Source: Bombyx mori (Eukaryota; Arthropoda; Insecta; Lepidoptera; Bombycidae). Taken from it: DNA of 64,000 nucleotides. Location: NCBI RefSeq assembly GCF_030269925.1, contig NC_085116.1, positions 17,112,001 through 17,176,000 on the forward strand, read 5' to 3'. A model generated the notes under the pieces. It worked only from the letters and a program-made list of their open reading frames with translations. It was not told the DNA's origin and did not search any database. The translations under genes were made by a program, and so were the position numbers. This document shows positions 47,508 through 58,990 of the stretch, one piece after another; positions within the stretch are counted from its first letter, which is position 1; each line of letters begins with the position of its first letter.

Positions 47508-50500
47508 TGGTAGGACCTAGTCCGACTGGCTGGCGACCACCCTCCAACTAGAGTCTGCCGCCAAATAGCCTAGCTGTGTTCCGGCATGTGGGTTGGAGAG
47601 CCAGTTCTATTCCTTTCCTTTCCTCCTCGTTGTTGGGGGTGAATCTTGGTGATACTTGGAACATGCAGAGCAAACGTGCGCGCAAGTCCGCGGGGCGTGG
47701 GTTGCTGACGGGGGTATAGGGAGACCCAGTGAAACGGTGCCTGCCGCCGCCCGCCGGTCAGTAGGGGACCTGAACCTGGGTGTCACAACTAAACTCCGCC
47801 CCAGGAAGCTGTCCCGCCAACCGGTGTAAAATCCTGTCATGCGGTCGTCGTGCCGGAGTCGGAGACCGGAGTGGATCCCGGCGATCGTATGCAGGGTGGA
47901 CTGGGGGCCCTTCCATGCCCTGCGTCAGCTTCTCGCGCACCCCCGGATCGAGTGTTCATTGTGCCCTGCGCTTTATTCAGGTATTGCCTTGATCTCACCT
48001 CTAGCATCCTACCTCTCCAAATCCTTACTCTCCAACTAAAATTATCTATCATGAAAGTCGACAAAAGAAAAAGAGTTTTTTCGGCGGATCCCCATTCCAC
48101 GTTTAATGTGGATTTCAGCAATGTCAGGGGCCTACACAGTAACCTTGACGCCGTACATCACCACCTTGAGACGGCGCAGCCTGCCCTCTTTTTCCTGACT
48201 GAGACGCAGATATCTGCCCCGGATGATACGTCGTACCTCGGATACCCCGGCTACGCATTGGAGCACACCTTCCTGCGTAAAGCCGGGGTGTGCGTGTTTA
48301 TCCGGGAAGATGTCTGCTGTCGTCGGCTTCGGGGCCTCGAGCAACGGGACCTGTCCCTCTTGTGGCTACGCGTGGACTATGGGGGCTGTACCCGAGTCTA
48401 CGCTTGCCTGTACAGGTCTCACAGCAGTGATGCGGGGTCAGCTCTGTTTGAGCATGTACAAGAGGAGACTGACCGCGTGCTTGAGCAGTACCCATCTGCG
48501 GAGGTGGTGGTCCTTGGTGACTTTAACGCTCATCACCAGGAGTGGTTGGGGTCCAGAACCACTGACCTCCCGGGTCGGGCTGCCTACGATTTCGCCTTGT
48601 CCTACGGCCTCTCTCAACTGGTGACACAGCCCACCCGTGTCCCAGACATTGAGGGGCACGAGCCTTCTTTGTTGGACCTTCTGCTGACCACTCACCCAGC
48701 TGGATACAGTGTGGTGGTCGACGCTCCACTCGGATCGTCTGATCACTGCCTTATCCGTGCTGCCATACCACTCTCTCGTCCTAGTCGTCGAACGACGACC
48801 GGGTTTCGAAGAGTTTGGCGGTACAGGTCAGCAGACTGGGATGGAATGCGTGAATTTTACGCATCCTACCCATGGGGGCGGCTCTGCTTTTCCTCCGATG
48901 ATCCTGACGTCTGTGCGGACCGACTTAAAGACGTGGTGCTTCAGGGAATGGAATTATTCATTCCTTCTTCTGAGGTGCCCGTTGGGGGTCGCAGCAAACC
49001 CTGGTATAATAAAGCCAGTAGGGATGCTGCACGCCTCAAGCGGTCTGCATACGTGGCATTTAATGTTGCTAGGAGATGCCGGGATCCTGATATCTCGGAG
49101 AAAAGGCGGAAATTTAACGCCGCCTCTAGGTTCTATAAGAAGGCTATTGCCAAGGCGAAGTCGGAGCACGTTGCCAGAATTGGCGAGCGACTGAATAGCT
49201 ATCCCTCTGGGAGCCGTGCTTTCTGGTCGCTGGCTAAGGCTGCAGAAGGTAACTTCTGCAGGTCTAGCCTTCCACCACTGCGTAAGTCCAATGACAGTCT
49301 GGCTCATAGTGCGAAGGAGAAGGCTGACCTTCTGGTCAAGCTCTTTGCCTCATACTCGACTTTGGATGACGGGGGAGCCACGCCGCCCAACATCTCCCGG
49401 TGTGACAGCTCCATGCCTGAGATTCGCATCACACAGCGTGCGGTCAGACAGGAGCTTCGGTTTCTTGATGTCCATAAGTCGAGTGGGCCAGATTGCATTC
49501 CTGCAGTGGTTCTAAAAACATGCGCCCCTGAGTTGACACCCGCGCTAACGCGTCTATATCGCCTCTCGTACAATACCAACAGGGTTCCGTCTTCATGGAA
49601 GACTGCTCATGTCCACCCTATCCCCAAAAAGGGTGACCGGTCGGACCCCTCGAATTACAGACCTATCGCGATAACTTCCTTGCTTTCCAAGGTGATGGAG
49701 CGAATCATAAACATCCAACTTCTTAAGTATCTTGAGGATCGCCAGCTGATCAGTGACCGGCAGTACGGTTTCCGTCATGGTCGCTCAGCTGGCGATCTTC
49801 TTGTATACCTCACACATAAATGGGCTGAAGCCTTGGAAAGCAAGGGCGAGGCTCTCGCTGTGAGCCTTGATATCGCGAAGGCCTTCGACAGGGTCTGGCA
49901 TAGGGCACTTCTATCGAAGCTTCCAGCATACGGGATCCCTGAGGGACTCTGCAAGTGGATCGCTAGCTTTTTGGATGGACGGAGCATCACAGTTGTCGTC
50001 GACGGCTGCTGCTCCGATACCATGACCATCAACGCTGGTGTTCCACAAGGTTCGGTGCTCTCCCCCACGCTTTTCATACTGCATATCAATGACATGCTGT
50101 CTATTGATGGCATGCATTGCTATGCGGATGATAGCACGGGGGATGCGCGATATATCGGCGATCAGAGTCTCTCTCGAAGCGTTGTACACGAGAGGCGATT
50201 AAAACTTGTGTCTGAAGTGGAGAACTCTCTGGGGCGGGTCTCCAAGTGGGGTGAACTGAATTCAGTTCAGTTTAACCCATTGAAGACACAGGTTTGCGCG
50301 TTCACTGCGAAGAAGGACCCTTTTGTCATGGCGCCGGAATTCCAAGGAGTATCCCTGCAGCTTTCCGCGAGTATCGGGATTCTGGGGGTCGATATTTCGA
50401 GCGATGTCCAGTTTCGGAGTCATTTGGAAGGTAAAGCCAAATTGGCCTCTAAAATGTTGGGAGTTCTCAACAGAGCGAAGCGGTATTTCACGCCTGGACA

Positions 50501-51086
50501 GAGACTTGCGCTTTATAAGGCGCAGGTCCGACCTCGCGTGGAGTACTGCTCTCACCTCTGGGCCGGGGCTCCCAAATACCAGCTACTTCCATTTGACTCC
50601 ATACAGAAACGGGCTGTTCGGATGGTCGATAGTCCTGCTCTCGCGGATCGCTTGGAACCTTTGGGTCTACGGAGGGACTTCGGTTCTCTCTGTGTTTTAT
50701 ACCGCATGGTCCATGGGGAATGCTCTGAGGAATTATTCGAGATGATTCCCTCATCTCCTTTTTATCATCGCACCTCCCGCCATCGGAGCAGAGTTCATCC
50801 ATATTATCTGGAACCGCTGCGTTCATCGACAGTGCGTTTCCAAAGATCTTTTTTGCCACGTACCATCCGGCTTTGGAATGAACTCCCCTCCACGGTGTTT
50901 TCCGAGCGCTATGACATGTCCTTCTTCAAACGAGGCTTGCGGAGAGTACTTTATGGTAGGCAGCGGCTTAGCTCTGCCCCTGGCATTGCTGACGTCCATG
51001 AGCGACGGTGACCACTTACCATCAGGTGGGCCGTATGCTCGTCTGCCTACAAAGGCAATAAAAAAAAAAAAAAAAAAAAAAAAAAA
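47508..51086 (+). mobile_element. Jockey/CR1-type LINE with intact endonuclease/RT ORF
   Basis: A GC-rich block stands out from AT-rich DNA at about 47508 and ends in a run of about 26 A at 51061-51086. It has a 340-540 bp 5' region without a recognisable ORF1, one long ORF, and a short 3' UTR ending GGCAATAAA. Truncated copies of its 3' end recur at 14.9, 25.4, 34.6, 35.9, 38.0 and 61.1 kb. It could be 5'-truncated or a type with only one ORF. The uninterrupted ORF suggests recent insertion. Confidence 0.9.
48051..51011 (+). CDS. Retrotransposon endonuclease and reverse transcriptase
   Basis: Nicks target DNA and reverse-transcribes the element RNA at the nick. The start chosen is the ATG just before endonuclease homology, giving 986 residues. 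The frame is open back to 47850 and another ATG is at 47889. The N-terminal APE-type endonuclease spans about 18-240, with the Glu of FLTET (51), GDFNAHH (156-162) and SSDH (229-232). The reverse transcriptase spans about 500-760, with NYRPI (535), LDIAKAFD, AGVPQGSVLSP and the catalytic YADD (691-694). The C-terminus ends with PGIADVHERR. All catalytic residues I could check are present, with no stops or frameshifts. Family assignment rests on motifs only. Confidence 0.93.
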   Translation: MKVDKRKRVFSADPHSTFNVDFSNVRGLHSNLDAVHHHLETAQPALFFLTETQISAPDDTSYLGYPGYALEHTFLRKAGVCVFIREDVCCRRLRGLEQRDLSLLWLRVDYGGCTRVYACLYRSHSSDAGSALFEHVQEETDRVLEQYPSAEVVVLGDFNAHHQEWLGSRTTDLPGRAAYDFALSYGLSQLVTQPTRVPDIEGHEPSLLDLLLTTHPAGYSVVVDAPLGSSDHCLIRAAIPLSRPSRRTTTGFRRVWRYRSADWDGMREFYASYPWGRLCFSSDDPDVCADRLKDVVLQGMELFIPSSEVPVGGRSKPWYNKASRDAARLKRSAYVAFNVARRCRDPDISEKRRKFNAASRFYKKAIAKAKSEHVARIGERLNSYPSGSRAFWSLAKAAEGNFCRSSLPPLRKSNDSLAHSAKEKADLLVKLFASYSTLDDGGATPPNISRCDSSMPEIRITQRAVRQELRFLDVHKSSGPDCIPAVVLKTCAPELTPALTRLYRLSYNTNRVPSSWKTAHVHPIPKKGDRSDPSNYRPIAITSLLSKVMERIINIQLLKYLEDRQLISDRQYGFRHGRSAGDLLVYLTHKWAEALESKGEALAVSLDIAKAFDRVWHRALLSKLPAYGIPEGLCKWIASFLDGRSITVVVDGCCSDTMTINAGVPQGSVLSPTLFILHINDMLSIDGMHCYADDSTGDARYIGDQSLSRSVVHERRLKLVSEVENSLGRVSKWGELNSVQFNPLKTQVCAFTAKKDPFVMAPEFQGVSLQLSASIGILGVDISSDVQFRSHLEGKAKLASKMLGVLNRAKRYFTPGQRLALYKAQVRPRVEYCSHLWAGAPKYQLLPFDSIQKRAVRMVDSPALADRLEPLGLRRDFGSLCVLYRMVHGECSEELFEMIPSSPFYHRTSRHRSRVHPYYLEPLRSSTVRFQRSFLPRTIRLWNELPSTVFSERYDMSFFKRGLRRVLYGRQRLSSAPGIADVHERR

Positions 51087-51537
51087 GTCGTCGTGGCCTA
51101 ACGGATAAGACGTCCGGTGCATTTGTGTTGAAGCGATGCACCGGTGTTCGAATCCCGCAGGCGGGTACCAATTTTTCTAATGAAATACGTACTCAACAAA
51201 TGTTCACGATTGACTTCCACGGTGAAGGAATAACATCGTGTAATAAAAATGAAACTCGCAAAATTATAATTTGCGTAATTACTGGTGGTAGGACCTCTTG
51301 CGAGTCCGCGCGGGTGGGTACCACCGCCCTGCCTATTTCTGCCGTGAAGCAGTAATGTGTTTCGGTTTGAAGGGTGGGGCAGCCGTTGTAACTTTACTTG
51401 AGATCTTAGAACTTGTATCTCAAGGTGGGTGGCGCATTTACGTTGTGGATGTCTATGGGCTCCAGTAACCACTTAACACCAGGTGGGCTGTGAGCTCGTC
51501 CACCCATCTAAGCAATAAAAAAAAAAAAAAAAAAAAT
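51087..51537 (+). mobile_element. Full-length Bm1 SINE abutting the LINE
   Basis: Starts GTCGTCGTGGCCTAACGGAT (A-box) right after the LINE poly(A), with B-box GGTGTTCGAATCCCGC, the middle, the body and a poly(A) of about 20. It is the most complete copy here. RNA polymerase III boxes are intact in appearance. Confidence 0.93.
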
Positions 51538-51732
51538 ATAGTACGAGATAATTATCTTCAGAACATGATAAGTGTATCAAACGATGCGTCTCTATCGGGG
51601 TTGGAATTCCACAGAAAGGTACGAATTTTTCCATAAAAAAAAGCAATTTCAGTAAACAACGGTTTAGCTGTTTTGTGTGAATTGCGATCCATTAGCCATG
51701 ATGACCATTATTTATTTTTTATGATTGAAAGA

Positions 51733-52042
51733 TCACTGGTGGCCCGGAGGCCTTTAGAGTTTCACCAGGGTAGGTGGGCGAGCAAAGGTTCAGCCAGAAG
51801 GGGTGGGATTTGCTAACAACTGCCCGAGCGCCTCCGAAGGAGACCTAACAATTCAAGAGCAGCTGCTTCCCGAATGAATCTACTACCGGATCGGAATCGC
51901 GACCCGCTAAGAAGATCCGGCGAGAAACTCAGCGCGCTGATGCATGGGTTAGGTTGCACGTCGACCTCTTTGTCGAGTTCGACGAGTCGTCCGGTTACCG
52001 GGGTCCCTAAGCCTGCTCCTAGTGTTAGAGCTGAAGGCGTCA
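51733..52042 (+). repeat. Family A repeat
   Basis: Contains GGTGGCCCGGAGGCCTTTAG, GGATCGGAATCGCGACCCGC and GGTTAGGTTGCACGTCGACC. It is followed by a short scrap of LINE tail (GAGCCGTATGCTGGTCTGCT). Confidence 0.68.
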
Positions 52043-53304
52043 TGATAACTATTAACCATCAATCGAGCCGTATGCTGGTCTGCTTATAGCGACAATTAAC
52101 AAAAACAATACATGTGTCCACAAACGCTTTTCACGAAGATGGAATAGACATCACTTAGACCCGAAATGACACAATTACTGATGATACTGTGAACCCGTAG
52201 TCGCTACTATTACATTTTAAACAAAATGCTTAGTGACGTAATTATTTTGTGAATTTTCAGTTACGTTCTCATTAAAATATAACATTTGTATAATGCCGTT
52301 ATTAAATTTTGAATTAATTAGACTGTTATGGCTACTGTTCTGTTAATTAATTTTTATTCAAAAGTAATCTTCACAAACTGATAAGTGGGTATGTTGTTGA
52401 ATTATTCATGAATCGAAAAAAGAAACAAGATATTAATTCAAACATAAGCTTTTCATTGAACTCTGCTGGTGAGAATCCGTGGGATACGCCTGTTTTGTTT
52501 CATCAATTTATTTACGTCTTCAACTCAGTCGTGCTCACCAAAACTTGTGCGGTCGTCGTCTAGACGTCACAGGTTCAAGATTTGGCACGTATTTTATTGT
52601 AATGGATAGATTGACGAGCTTGAGGTTATTTCGTGCTACTTAAAAGGCCTTTGGAGCCCATAGACGTAAATAATAAACCCCTACATAAATGCAATACGAG
52701 TGACAAAGTCGGGTTCCTGTAAGATAAAACTAGGGAGAGTGGTTTTACCGCCCCTTGCGGCTCATAATCGCGACACGATATACTACTATATAAGTACGGT
52801 TCATCTGGTATTTTTATTTAAAAGAAAAGTAAGCAGATGTCGGTTAAAAATATAAATAATTTGGTAAACGAAGGAAGGTAATATTTTTTACTAATTGTTA
52901 TTCTAAGAGATATACATAAATGACTTTTTATCATGAGGAATGCTCGTGCCGTGCGGCCCGCCCCGCGGATGCGAAGACACGCTTCGGTGACTACCGACGT
53001 TTTCATTCCACGGAAAACACAACCGCTCACGTTTACATTTGAATAAATAAAATTAAACGTATGTAAAAAAATATTGTTTTCTTTGTATATTTTCTCGTGT
53101 TTCCGAGAATTGTCGATGGAGATTCTTCGATTCTTCGAAATGGAGAGTATTCGAAAGTTCGGATTTTTTTACAAGATATTCGAATCTGAATTGAATATTT
53201 CTTGTATTTTGTTATCATGAAAACTCTAATGTCTAAACGATGGAAACAATTGAACAAAAATATCAAACGTGTGGTGATAGCTATGACAGAACACAAGAGA
53301 TTTG

Positions 53305-53555
53305 ACCTCGCTGAACCCGTCGCTTGCGACGAAGGGCTCGACGAGTAAATTAACCCATAGACACAGCCCACTGAGTTTCTCGCCGGGTCGTTTCAGTGGG
53401 TCATGTTTCTGATCCGGTGGTAGATTCTGCGTAGCATTGCTCCTGCTAGGGCCAGTGTTAGCAACACTTCCGGTTTGAGCCCCGTGAGCTCACCTAAGCG
53501 TCAAGGTGAAGCTGAAATATCATTTCAAGGTTATCAGCATAGGTAGGAAAAAAAA
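53305..53555 (+). repeat. Family B repeat with poly(A) end
   Basis: CGCTTGCGACGAAGGGCTCG near the start, CCCACTGAGTTTCTCGCCGG inside, and the end CAGCATAGGTAGGAAAAAAA. Confidence 0.72.
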
Positions 53556-55379
53556 AGATATTTGACAGACGCCTGAATCTCGCCAACGACATTTTCAAGA
53601 TAAGTTTACATATTTAGAAACAGTTTCCCCCGCTCGGCAGGAGATCTTCCCTTTGTCGTTACCTCCTACAACTCAATATTAAATCGTAAACTTATAATTA
53701 ATGTAAACGACTCGTAAAAACTGAAGAACATACCATATTTTTAACAATTTAACTTATTCCACGCCTACGTACGAGGTATACCTATCAGTCTCCTGGGTTT
53801 CGTAAGCAATACACATGTTATAAAATGATAATCTGATCGGCTATTTATTAGCTGACTCGTAATATGCTTCTGGCCTTCTAATTAGGTATACTACGAATTG
53901 CATATCTTTCGCTTATAGAGCCACAGCACCCACACGCAGTGTTAATCGGATGTTTTAAAGAGAAACCCACGAAAAAGGTTTGTCAACTTTGTTAGTACGG
54001 ATCTTGAATGAAATATTTGATTAATTTACTTGATTTCGCGACTAGTATATTATGTAGTTAAAAAAATCTTTTACGGTTCGGTGTCACGTTCTTATTTTAT
54101 TTTTAACGCTTTGAATACTTTATAGTTTTAGTTATCAGAATTTATTTTATTTTATTGATGAAATTCTGTTTCGTTTGTCAATAGATATGATTAAGGTTTA
54201 TTGTAAAATAACTATAATATAATAATTAACAATTTAACATTTTAAAATTAAGATAATATTTGGATTGCCATGTGGCAACACTGATAGTAGAACGATGGCG
54301 ATAGTAGGGACGAGGCTTATTAAAAACGGCGGAAAACGAAGTACAAGGGGTAGTTGGAAAAAACGTGTAAGGCTTATGTTTTTGTGGTGAACACATTACT
54401 AAAAATTTGTAAAAGTGAAATTACAAACATATCATTACAGAATTAAGCGAACTACTGCAACCTCTGTATCATTTCCTGACTATCGAAGACGGAAGTTCAC
54501 ATAGATGAACCATTGGAAGCGGAGGACGCTTTAAAAAGTAGAAAGAGGTCGACGGTCGTCACAATGAAATTAATTTGGAAAATTTCTTTTTTGTCACATA
54601 TAATGTGTCGTAAAGGGTCAACAATAGCGAGTGACGTGGGAGCGTACCACAATACCCTCGTTACACGGTCCGCGACGCCGCGCCGGCACCTGCGCGGATC
54701 CGTCACGGTCCGGTCGACTCACACTTGTGCACGCGGGTCACGGCTCAGAACTGCTGGAAACACGGCCAAGAAAATTAATATCTTAATTTTATTGAGTTCG
54801 ATAACCGCCATTGAACGGTTTTGGGCATTAATTGATACCTAAGAACACCGTTATCTACCTCAAGTCATGAGGTTGATGTAGCGATTAATCCGCCAATTAC
54901 GCATCGACATGAGAGATCTATTGCTTATCTTCCGTGTGCCTAGAATAACGAATACTAAAACAATTTTACGATACGTGTAAATGCTGTAATTATACTTTAC
55001 AGTTTTCATAGCACTAATAGCTAATAATGTTGTGAGATAGAGTGTTGGTACTTAATTTGCCGCCAAGCAATCAAGCTCTTCAGTTTCAAGTTTAGGACGG
55101 CTATTCTGATATACGTAGAATTACAATCTAGGTTGAAATTTTATGGCGCGATGTTATCATCTTCATCAAACATTTGTCCATTGGTGGACTCGAGGCCTCT
55201 TTCAATTACCGATACTGAGTTCGGTTTCAGGATCTACTCATCTTCTCCCTGCTGACCTCACTTACTGGGCGTAATATGGACAATAGCATTAGCTTTTTCG
55301 CATGTTTACTATAATATGATAATGGATCGATTTCAATGGTATAAAATCAAGCGGCTTAAAGACGTCACCCATCCAGAAA

Positions 55380-55760
55380 ATGAATAAATACATCTCTCTA
55401 AGACTGTCGTCAATAGTGCAGAACAGGATTCTCCGATATTTTGGACACGTACCGCGACGGCCAGCAGAGTCTATCGAGAAACTTGTTGTTCAGGGTAGGG
55501 TCAACGGTAAAATACCTCGTGGACGAAGCCCCATGCGCTGGATTGATCAAGTGAAAATCTTTACCAAAACGTCACTTAACGAGTGCGTGCGCCAAGCCTC
55601 AGTTCGGGAACAATGGAGAACAGCTGTCAAGGCTTTAATAAACAAAGATTCTATATAACCACGACTTCCCCGTCAACAGTAATCGTCTATGATGAATAGC
55701 CTTAAAGACAAGCCCATCTTTCCTCACGGGTGTCGTAAAAGGCCACTAATGAATCCAAAA
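55380..55760 (+). pseudogene. RTE-like LINE 3' end with open C-terminal reading frame
   Basis: The best preserved RTE-like piece: 92 codons reading IVQNRILRYFGHVPRRPAES, then VNGKIPRGRSPMRWIDQVK and REQWRTAVKALIN. This is the typical extreme C-terminus of such reverse-transcriptase proteins. The rest of the protein is absent, so it is a truncated element, not a gene. Confidence 0.72.
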
Positions 55761-56611
55761 ATGGACATTAGCGCTCTGTTATTATTAAATTTACACACTG
55801 TGATCGCCAATTGGCATTTACAAATGATAAGACGTATTATGCACCCACACGGTTACGTACCACCATTCTGACTTTTTCAGCCACGAAGCAGTTCATACGT
55901 TCAAAGACAGCTGTTATAAAATACAACGGACACTAAAACTTCTTGTTTCAAGGTGGCCAGCCGCATTCACCACTCCGATAACCACTTAACACCGGGTAGA
56001 CCGGTATATTTGATAATGAACAAAATGCTATCACCATTCTTCTTCTCAGTCGTACACTCCTGGCGGAGTGGTCGTGGTTGCGTATGTCTTAATGCTTGGT
56101 TGCGGCTTTTGAGAGACTTCTCCATCTCTCTCTCTTTGTGGCGGTACGTGTATATTCGCTATCACCATAGCCATGCCAATAGTAATTGAATCAACTGTCA
56201 GTCTATTACATAAATTCTTCACACAAATTACCACACTACATTTTCTAGCATCGTTAAAAAAAGGAGCAACTCCTTATATTATTAAAACATTGAAATTGTA
56301 TGTAAAAATATTCAGAATGCAATTTGTTCGAATTGCTTACGCGTTGAACAGGGATCGAAACTAAACCGGTATCAATTACTCAGTTAACATATCCTAGCCT
56401 GAATACGTTTTACGATCAAAGAGAAATATGAACGGAATTCAAGGTGCAAATATATGATCTAGAAAGCAATCTGGCCTGGGCTTCGCAACTTTTCGACAGT
56501 GTGCCTATTTTGTGTGACGTCATAATATTACTTCCGTATTTAACATTTCAAATGCTCTTTTATAATCGCATCTTTCATCATTATTCATCGTGTTTTTTTT
56601 GTATTGAATCG

Positions 56612-56829
56612 TCAATATGTTCACCGCCCTGATGTTAAGTGGTACCATGAATCTCAATAGTATAGTATATATAACAACGGCCCCACCTTTAAAACCCGTA
56701 ATTACGCTTTATATATTTTTATTTTTATTGCCCCACCCTTCAAACCGAAACGCATTACTGCTTCACGGCAGAAATAAGCAGGGTGGTGGTACCCACCCGC
56801 GCGGACTCACAAGAGGTCCTACCACCAGT
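56612..56829 (-). mobile_element. Bm1 SINE, rearranged, minus orientation
   Basis: A diverged left part (CTGATGTTAAGTGGTACC) is interrupted at about 56690-56730 by AT-rich DNA. Then a well preserved part runs from GCCCCACCCTTCAAACCGAA to TCCTACCACCAG. Probably two overlapping copies. Confidence 0.75.
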
Positions 56830-57694
56830 AAAAATTTTTATGGGTTAGATCGATCTGATTGTGAGACCTCAAGCTTAGGGGTCGCATTGAATGGACACGA
56901 AGAGAATGATGTCAACGTCTGGCCACCAATAAAAATACTATTCTAAGAACAAGAGCATTTGTCATAATCCGTAACCTAAGTGTAAAGTCAGCCTTACCAC
57001 ATCGTCACGTGTGAAGAAACCGTTTATTATCAACACACACGTCAGTAATGGATTTTTTCGCTACCTGCTTATTTTCTTGTAATTGGATATGGCTCGATTG
57101 TCGAATGTTTCGTATTGAAAAAAAAAAAAACATTTTACGTTTGTGGAAAGCTGTACGTCGCGTATTTGTGTCGGAGAAAATTTACAATTTTTCATCAACG
57201 TCATTATACACGCTCACACAGAATGTATCTATATTCGTGAATGTGGACTGCTAGGTTTCTCTTACGTGTATGTAGCATCACTTAAGCTCTATATTATTTA
57301 TTATTTTAGTGTTCGCTCACTTCCAGAACGACTGTACAGTCTGGAAATTAACAAATAAATATAAATCCTATTAATAAAATTAGCCCTTACCCATAGACCA
57401 ATTCATAAAAGAAGTGCTTTTTTATTTATGTATCCAATAAAAGCAATTAATACAAAGCTTATTTTCTCAAGTGTATAAAGTTATTTGATTGAATTAAATT
57501 CTATTGATATTTTAGGTTATTGTTGTTAGATAAATGAGTTTACATCAACTATTGTGGAGACCCTTCAAGAACTGGGAACCGGTTACACTGAATGTACAGG
57601 GGGACCCTAATTTGTACATGTGTGCGTGAGGCCCTTTCGAGTAGAGATTACATTAAGTTTGAAATGTTAAAAACCGTATTAGCTGTAGTACTGT

Positions 57695-57910
57695 TCAATT
57701 TGCTTCTTCAGCTTTTCGCTTCGGTTTCCTCAATACTGAGGGTCGTGACCTCCTCGCAACAGAGTTTATTGTAGATCACTCTACGCCATTTGTCTACCTG
57801 CCGTCGAGTGTAGAGCATCGTGGATTGTGGTGTCGAGTGTAGTGCGGATCTGGTTAGTCCAACGTGTCGAGCCTATACCCGGTGGTCTTTGTTCGTCCAC
57901 TTTGCCAGCG
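57695..57910 (-). pseudogene. RTE-like LINE, decayed 3' end, minus orientation
   Basis: On the minus strand one frame reads GIGSTRWTNQIRTTLDTTI then HDALHSTAGRQ, with stops, and GGHDPQY before a stop, matching the RTE-like C-terminus at the other three places. It ends just before the foldback. Confidence 0.6.
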
Positions 57911-57919
57911 CTCTATTTT

Positions 57920-58114
57920 GTGAAAATGTTTGTCCAACTTGAAACTTGAATGTATGAGCTTGAGGTCGAAGTGGAATAGATCTAAATTATAGTACTCTTT
58001 TTTGTTAACGTAAAAAGTTTTTTATAATAAAAAAAAGAGTACTATAATTTAGATCTATTCCACTTCGACCTCAAGCTCATACATTCAAGTTTCAAGTTGG
58101 GTAAACATTTTCAC
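57920..58114. repeat. Foldback element with 84 bp arms
   Basis: Bases 57920-58003 and 58031-58114 are reverse complements with about two mismatches, separated by a 27 bp AT-rich loop. Arm landmarks: GTGAAAATGTTT at the outer end, CTTGAATGTATGAGCTTGAG in the middle, AGTACTCTTTTTT at the inner end. No target duplication was found. Confidence 0.9.
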
Positions 58115-58651
58115 TACTTCCAGTTCTTTTCTAACTCTTTTCATGGGCATTACTTTGGGTATTTGGGAGAAGGCATATTGTGAACTTCACTTCCTGTATA
58201 GTGCGAGGTAAAAATAACTTCTAGTTTGTTTGATAGCTTTAGCATTATTCCAATATAATTAATAATTGAGTATCTTCTCAGGGTCGGTTGCCGCTTAATA
58301 TCCGATGTCATGTATGACTTGCATATCTATGTCTTTTACATCCACTTCAGCTAAAATCAGTAACGTTAAAATCATACGAGTAAAAGAACAATTTTTAATA
58401 CAACTCATACGTAAAACCTTAGTACAAAAGCTCGTCATCTCGTGACAATACCGTCAAATTGACATTTACACCATTGATATAAATAAAGCGGAACGACTGT
58501 GTGTTAGTCACGCCACTTGTATTCACGATGGTCTAAGCCATCAGTTCCTATAGGTGTAATGCATTTTTACAATTTGAGGTTTCATAAGTGCAACAAGTCT
58601 AGGGATTGAGAATTTACCAGAAGAGAGAGAAGAGAAACGACCGCATAGTTG

Positions 58652-58990
58652 CCTGCCATACCTGCCTGTTTTTGCCGTAAAGTAGTAATCAGATACAGTC
58701 CACTGAGCTTCGTGACGGATCTTCTCAGTGGATTCAACTAGTGCTAGCAACGTCCTCAGGTCAGAGCCCCGTGAGCTCACCTATTTGCTTCGTGATGCTG
58801 GCATAGCCTCAAAAGGCTACCAGCTCAGGTAGAGAAAAAAAGGTGTGGCAGCCATTGTACGGGAAAACTGAGACCTTATCACTTACATCTCAAGTAATCT
58901 ACAATTACGTTGTAGATGTCTATGGGCTCTGGTAACCACTTAACATCAGGTGGACCGTGAGATCGTCTACTCAACTAAGCAATAAAAAAA
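58652..58990 (+). mobile_element. Bm1 SINE interrupted by a family B insertion
   Basis: The first part CATACCTGCCTGTTTTTGCC ... GTAGTAAT is Bm1. The same element resumes at 58843 (GTGTGGCAGCCATTGTACGG) and runs to AGCAATAAAAAAATA. Family B sequence lies in between. Confidence 0.8.
58692..58842 (+). mobile_element. Family B insertion inside Bm1
   Basis: Starts at ACAGTCCACTGAGC, contains GCCCCGTGAGCTCACCTATT, and ends CTCAGGTAGAGAAAAAAAG. Being nested in Bm1 with a 3' A-run shows that family B moves by retrotransposition. Confidence 0.75.

Noticed and set aside
51061..51086. Assembly artefact suspected from the long A-run
   Set aside because: The run is placed exactly at the LINE 3' end, as expected for a retrotransposon tail.
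54513..54842. 109-residue plus ORF in a locally GC-rich stretch
   Set aside because: No family motif, no splice partners in phase, and an open shadow frame on the other strand. Not enough to call.
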